A stretch of DNA of 49,809 nt from Actinomycetota bacterium. Its GTDB lineage: Bacteria > Actinomycetota > Actinomycetes > Nanopelagicales > Nanopelagicaceae. The translations under genes were made by a program, and so were the position numbers. Within the stretch, counting starts at the first letter, position 1; every line of letters starts with the position of its first letter. The notes under the pieces were generated by a model. That model was not told the DNA's origin, did not search any database, and was given only the letters and a program-made list of their open reading frames with translations. Location: contig CANKXJ010000002.1 of NCBI GenBank assembly GCA_947487595.1, positions 1 through 49,809 on the forward strand. Direction: 5' to 3'. Shown in pieces: positions 47,404-49,809 of the stretch.

Positions 47404-48771
47404 GACGCTGGAATGAATATGGCACGGTTAAATCTCTCTCACGGCTCATATGAACAGCATCAAGAGCGCCTTGATTCTGTTCGCAAGGCTGCAAAAGCTG
47501 CCGGGCGCTCAGTTGCCATTCTTGTTGATCTTCAAGGCCCAAAGATTCGCCTTGCTCGCTTTAAAGCAGGGCCACATGATTTAGCGCGTGGTGACATATT
47601 TGTTATTACAACTGATGAGGTTGAGGGAACTAAAGAGCGCGTGGGAACAACTTATAAAGGTTTACCAGGAGATTGCAAAGTTGGGGATCGAATACTGATT
47701 GATGATGGAAAAGTAACAGTTGAAGTTGTTGAAGTTAAGGCACATGATGTTGTTACTAAGGTTATTGAACCTGGCGCGGTGAGTAACAACAAAGGTATTA
47801 ACTTGCCTGGCGTGGCAGTTTCAGTCCCAGCACTATCTGAAAAAGACATAGATGATCTTCGTTGGGGATTACGTGCTGGCGCTGATTTTATTGCGCTCTC
47901 ATTTGTTAGAAGTGCCGATGACATTAAAGATGTCCACAAGATTATGGATGAAGAAGGTATTCGGGTTCCAGTTATCGCCAAGATCGAAAAGCCACAGGCC
48001 GTGGAAAACCTCGTTGAAATCGTTGACGCCTTTGATGGCATCATGGTTGCTCGAGGCGATCTAGGCGTGGAGCTTCCCATCGAAGATGTGCCATTGGTAC
48101 AAAAGCAGTGCATTGAGCTAGCCCGAGATATGGCAAAGCCAGTAATCGTTGCAACGCAAATGCTTGAATCAATGATGACTAATTCTCGACCAACGCGCGC
48201 GGAAGCTACAGATTGTGCAAATGCAGTTCTAGATGGCGCAGATGCTCTGATGCTCTCAGGTGAAACAAGTGTGGGAGAGTTTGCAATTGAGGCCGTTCAA
48301 ACGATGGCGCGCATCATTCAAAAGACTGAAGAAGGCGGCTTAGATCGCATTCGTCCAATAAAGACAGCCCCACGTACTAAAGGTGGAGCAATTACAAAGG
48401 CTGCAACTGAAGTTGGCGCAATTGTTGGGGCAAAGTATTTAGTGGCATTTACACAAAGCGGAGATTCAGCGCGTCGTATGTCACGTTTGCGCTCACCTAT
48501 TCCAATTCTTGCTATGACTCCAGAGGTTGGAACATATAACCGTCTTGCACTTTCGTGGGGTGTTGAATCAATGCTCACTCCTATCGTTGGTGCAACTGAT
48601 GACATGGTGAAGTTGGTTGACACTGTTCTAATTGATTCAGGTCGCGCTCAATTAGGTGATCAAGTGATGATTGTTGCTGGATCTCCTCCTGGAATTCCAG
48701 GAGGAACGAACGCGATGCGCGTTCACCGTGTGGGAGATGCTGTTGGTGGGGTAGCTGCGGCTTACCGCTAA
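47404..48771 (+). CDS. pyk: Pyruvate kinase, 5' end lost by fusion to gltD
   Basis: Glycolytic enzyme making ATP and pyruvate from PEP and ADP. The sequence begins abruptly at DAGMNMARLNLSHGS, in frame with gltD, and runs 455 residues to a normal end. Catalytic-site segments are present: ARLNLSHG (Arg), DLQGPKIRL, IAKIEKPQAVENL (Lys), GDLGVELP, and the PK signature region ATQMLESMMTNSRPTRAE. Missing are about the first 25 residues, including the first barrel strand and the usual KIVCTLGP segment. No separate start codon with a ribosome-binding site lies near the junction. Pyk lacking that strand is unlikely to fold normally. Confidence 0.88.
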   Translation, partial: DAGMNMARLNLSHGSYEQHQERLDSVRKAAKAAGRSVAILVDLQGPKIRLARFKAGPHDLARGDIFVITTDEVEGTKERVGTTYKGLPGDCKVGDRILIDDGKVTVEVVEVKAHDVVTKVIEPGAVSNNKGINLPGVAVSVPALSEKDIDDLRWGLRAGADFIALSFVRSADDIKDVHKIMDEEGIRVPVIAKIEKPQAVENLVEIVDAFDGIMVARGDLGVELPIEDVPLVQKQCIELARDMAKPVIVATQMLESMMTNSRPTRAEATDCANAVLDGADALMLSGETSVGEFAIEAVQTMARIIQKTEEGGLDRIRPIKTAPRTKGGAITKAATEVGAIVGAKYLVAFTQSGDSARRMSRLRSPIPILAMTPEVGTYNRLALSWGVESMLTPIVGATDDMVKLVDTVLIDSGRAQLGDQVMIVAGSPPGIPGGTNAMRVHRVGDAVGGVAAAYR

Positions 48772-48798
48772 GATTAGGCCCGTTCGGTATCACTTAAC

Positions 48799-48871
48799 GC
48801 CTCGGTACTCCAACGGTAGAGAGGGCAGTCTCAAACACTGCACAGTGTCGGTTCAAATCCGACTCGGGGCA
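48799..48871 (+). tRNA. tRNA-Leu (anticodon CAA) with short variable loop
   Basis: A full cloverleaf: acceptor stem 48799-48805 with 48864-48870 (two G-T wobbles) and discriminator A; D stem CTC/GAG; anticodon stem GCAGT/ACTGC enclosing loop CTCAAAC (anticodon CAA at 48832-48834); variable loop of only 5 nt (ACAGT); T stem GTCGG/CCGAC with TTCAAAT. CAA reads the Leu codon TTG, but ordinary bacterial tRNA-Leu has a long variable arm, so this one is class I in shape. CCA is not encoded. The next gene's ATG begins 2 nt after the discriminator base. Confidence 0.88.
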
Positions 48872-48872
48872 C

Positions 48873-49455
48873 ATGACACAAAAGGTTCGCATCCTCGTTG
48901 CCGAAGATGAAGCACTCATTCGCATGGACCTTGTTGAGATGTTACAAGGTTGCTGGATATGAAGTTGTGGCAGAGGCAACCAATGGCCAAGAAGCAATTG
49001 ATTTAGCAAATGAACACAAACCAGATTTAGCTATTCTTGATGTGAAGATGCCAGTACTAGATGGAATATCTGCTGCTGAGAAAATTATTGATCTTGCACC
49101 TGTATTGATGCTGACAGCTTTTTCCCAAAAAGAATTAGTAGATAGAGCGCGCGATGCCGGGGTCATGGCATATGTTGTGAAGCCTTTTACTATTGGAGAT
49201 TTAATCCCTGCGATTGAAATTGCAATTAGTCGTCATACACAAATGCGCTCACTTGCTGCTGAAGTTGCAGATCTACATGATCGCCTAGAAACACGAAAGA
49301 TTATTGATCGGGCAAAAGGTATTTTAATGAAGGCACTTAATCTCTCAGAACCAGAGGCTTTTTCTTGGATTCAAAGAGCGGCCATGGATCGCCGATTAAC
49401 TATGAAACAGGTGGCCGAAGCCGTCATTAGCCCGCAGGCCGTACCCGAGAGCTAA
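48873..49455 (+). pseudogene. pdtaR: ANTAR response regulator PdtaR, frameshifted near codon 25
   Basis: Response regulator with a CheY-like receiver and a C-terminal ANTAR RNA-binding domain that acts on terminators in target mRNAs. The gene begins MTQKVRILVAEDEALIRMDL at the ATG just after the tRNA; after EMLQ the frame is lost and resumes one base on at VAGYEVVAEATNGQEA. One extra base in CAAGGTTGC (about 48948-48951) explains it; without it the protein is 193 residues. The phosphoacceptor Asp (ILDVKMP), switch Thr (LTAFS) and Lys (VVKPF) are present. The ANTAR part has RKIIDRAKGILM and AMDRRLTMKQVAEAVI, close to M. tuberculosis Rv1626. Position after pyk is standard. The shift may be a sequencing error. 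No PdtaS kinase is in the window. Confidence 0.85.
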
Positions 49456-49563
49456 CTTCGGTAGTTCTGCCAAAACGTTACATAACTGCAATCAAAGCCG
49501 GGCTTTTCATGCTCAATCGGGCTTGTTAAACCCTCATCCCTGCCATTACCCTGAGCGTCTCCC

Positions 49564-49575
49564 TGTCCCGGGACA
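49564..49575. promoter_or_regulatory. 12-bp perfect palindrome upstream of the binding-protein gene
   Basis: TGTCCCGGGACA is its own reverse complement and lies 21 nt before the ATG at 49597. A possible -10 (TACCCT, 49546-49551) is just upstream, so the palindrome would sit at the start of the transcript, a usual operator position. The regulator is unknown. The 141-nt gap holds no gene; another palindrome-like AAAGCC-G-GGCTTT at about 49494-49506 has too short a loop for a terminator. Confidence 0.35.
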
Positions 49576-49596
49576 CAAGAACAGGAAAGGCGTTAA

Positions 49597-49809
49597 ATGA
49601 ACAAGAAGATCAAGAGTTCACTTGCCATTGTTACTGCTGCAGCCGTTGCTTTTGGCGTTGCATCAGTTCCAACAGCTAGTGCAGCTGTGAAGACATACAC
49701 CATCGGTTACCAAGGCCCACTTTCAGGTGGAGAAGCATCAACTGGTATCGATGAGCAAAACGCAGTTAAGTATGCAATCAAACTATTCGAAGCAAAGAAC
49801 AAGAGCATC
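49597..49809 (+). CDS. Branched-chain amino acid ABC transporter substrate-binding protein (5' part)
   Basis: The first 71 codons of a gene that runs off the window. It starts at ATG after an AGGAAAGG ribosome-binding site. Residues 1-29 form a Sec signal peptide with a basic start (MNKKIKSS), a hydrophobic core and a likely signal peptidase I site (TASA, then AVKTY). The mature start TIGYQGPLSGGEASTGIDEQ is typical of LivJ-type periplasmic-binding folds (type 1), which bind branched-chain amino acids or other small ligands. No lipobox Cys is present. Permease and ATPase genes would be expected downstream. Confidence 0.8.
   Translation, partial: MNKKIKSSLAIVTAAAVAFGVASVPTASAAVKTYTIGYQGPLSGGEASTGIDEQNAVKYAIKLFEAKNKSI

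Noticed and set aside
49490-49510. Terminator after pdtaR from AAAGCC-G-GGCTTT.
   Set aside because: A one-base loop cannot form; opening the loop leaves only four weak pairs, so it is not a credible terminator.
1-49809. Frequent GATCGC words as a possible regulatory or uptake signal.
   Set aside because: They fall mostly in frame as Asp-Arg or similar codon pairs within genes, so codon use explains them; no clustering in spacers was seen.

Overview
This window looks like core chromosome of a streamlined, moderate-to-low-GC actinobacterium. The closest match I recognise is the freshwater acI group (Nanopelagicales, for example Planktophila/Nanopelagicus-like); this is inferred from gene order and protein style, not from a search. 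Support comes from the classic actinobacterial dcw order without ftsA, SepF next to YggT, an actinobacterial-type ileS T-box leader, PriA inside a merged his-trp cluster, a PdtaR-type ANTAR regulator, a DAP-type MurE motif (DNPR), many 1-13 nt gene overlaps and very little spacer. No stretch over 300 bases lacks a gene. I see no prophage, IS element, CRISPR array, rRNA or defence island.

Layout: (1) 1-2850, the 3' end of a second DNA polymerase III alpha subunit (DnaE2 type) coupled to DinB, then a DUF3040 membrane protein and a terminator. (2) 2911-17597, the division and cell-wall cluster: a decameric MraZ operator array, mraZ, an mraW-type RNA, rsmH, ftsL, ftsI, murE (broken by a TGA), murF, mraY, murD, ftsW, murG, murC, ftsQ and ftsZ. 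(3) 17604-19689, pgeF, yggS, sepF, yggT. (4) 19676-22972, ileS on the minus strand with a translational T-box leader; divIVA, normally here, is absent. (5) 23067-28783, a TraR/DksA protein with a histone-like tail, lspA, rluD, dnaE1. (6) 28826-38695, hisDCBH-priA-hisFI, trpE, a 56-residue membrane protein, trpCBA. (7) 38692-41448, a MauE/DsbA pair, lgt, a VIT1-type transporter. (8) 41547-48771, gltB, then gltD fused in frame to pyk. (9) 48799-49809, a tRNA with a Leu (CAA) anticodon but a short variable loop, a frameshifted pdtaR, and the start of a branched-chain amino acid binding protein.

Most genes form tightly coupled operons. The dcw genes make lipid II and assemble the septum. The his-trp cluster shares PriA between two pathways. 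Lgt and LspA process lipoproteins, and GltBD feeds nitrogen assimilation. Control seems to sit in short leaders: MraZ boxes, the mraW RNA, the T-box, an ftsZ inverted repeat, and several promoters placed so that mRNAs would be leaderless.

I found no clearly new multi-gene system. Three conserved genes or gene pairs carry lesions (murE nonsense codon, gltD/pyk deletion fusion, pdtaR +1 frameshift). Three in 50 kb of otherwise intact core genome makes sequence or assembly error a serious alternative to biology. The most interesting items not explained by error are the short-variable-loop tRNA abutting the pdtaR start codon, the missing divIVA with inverted ileS, the GTHH version of the IleRS HIGH motif, and the structured leaders.
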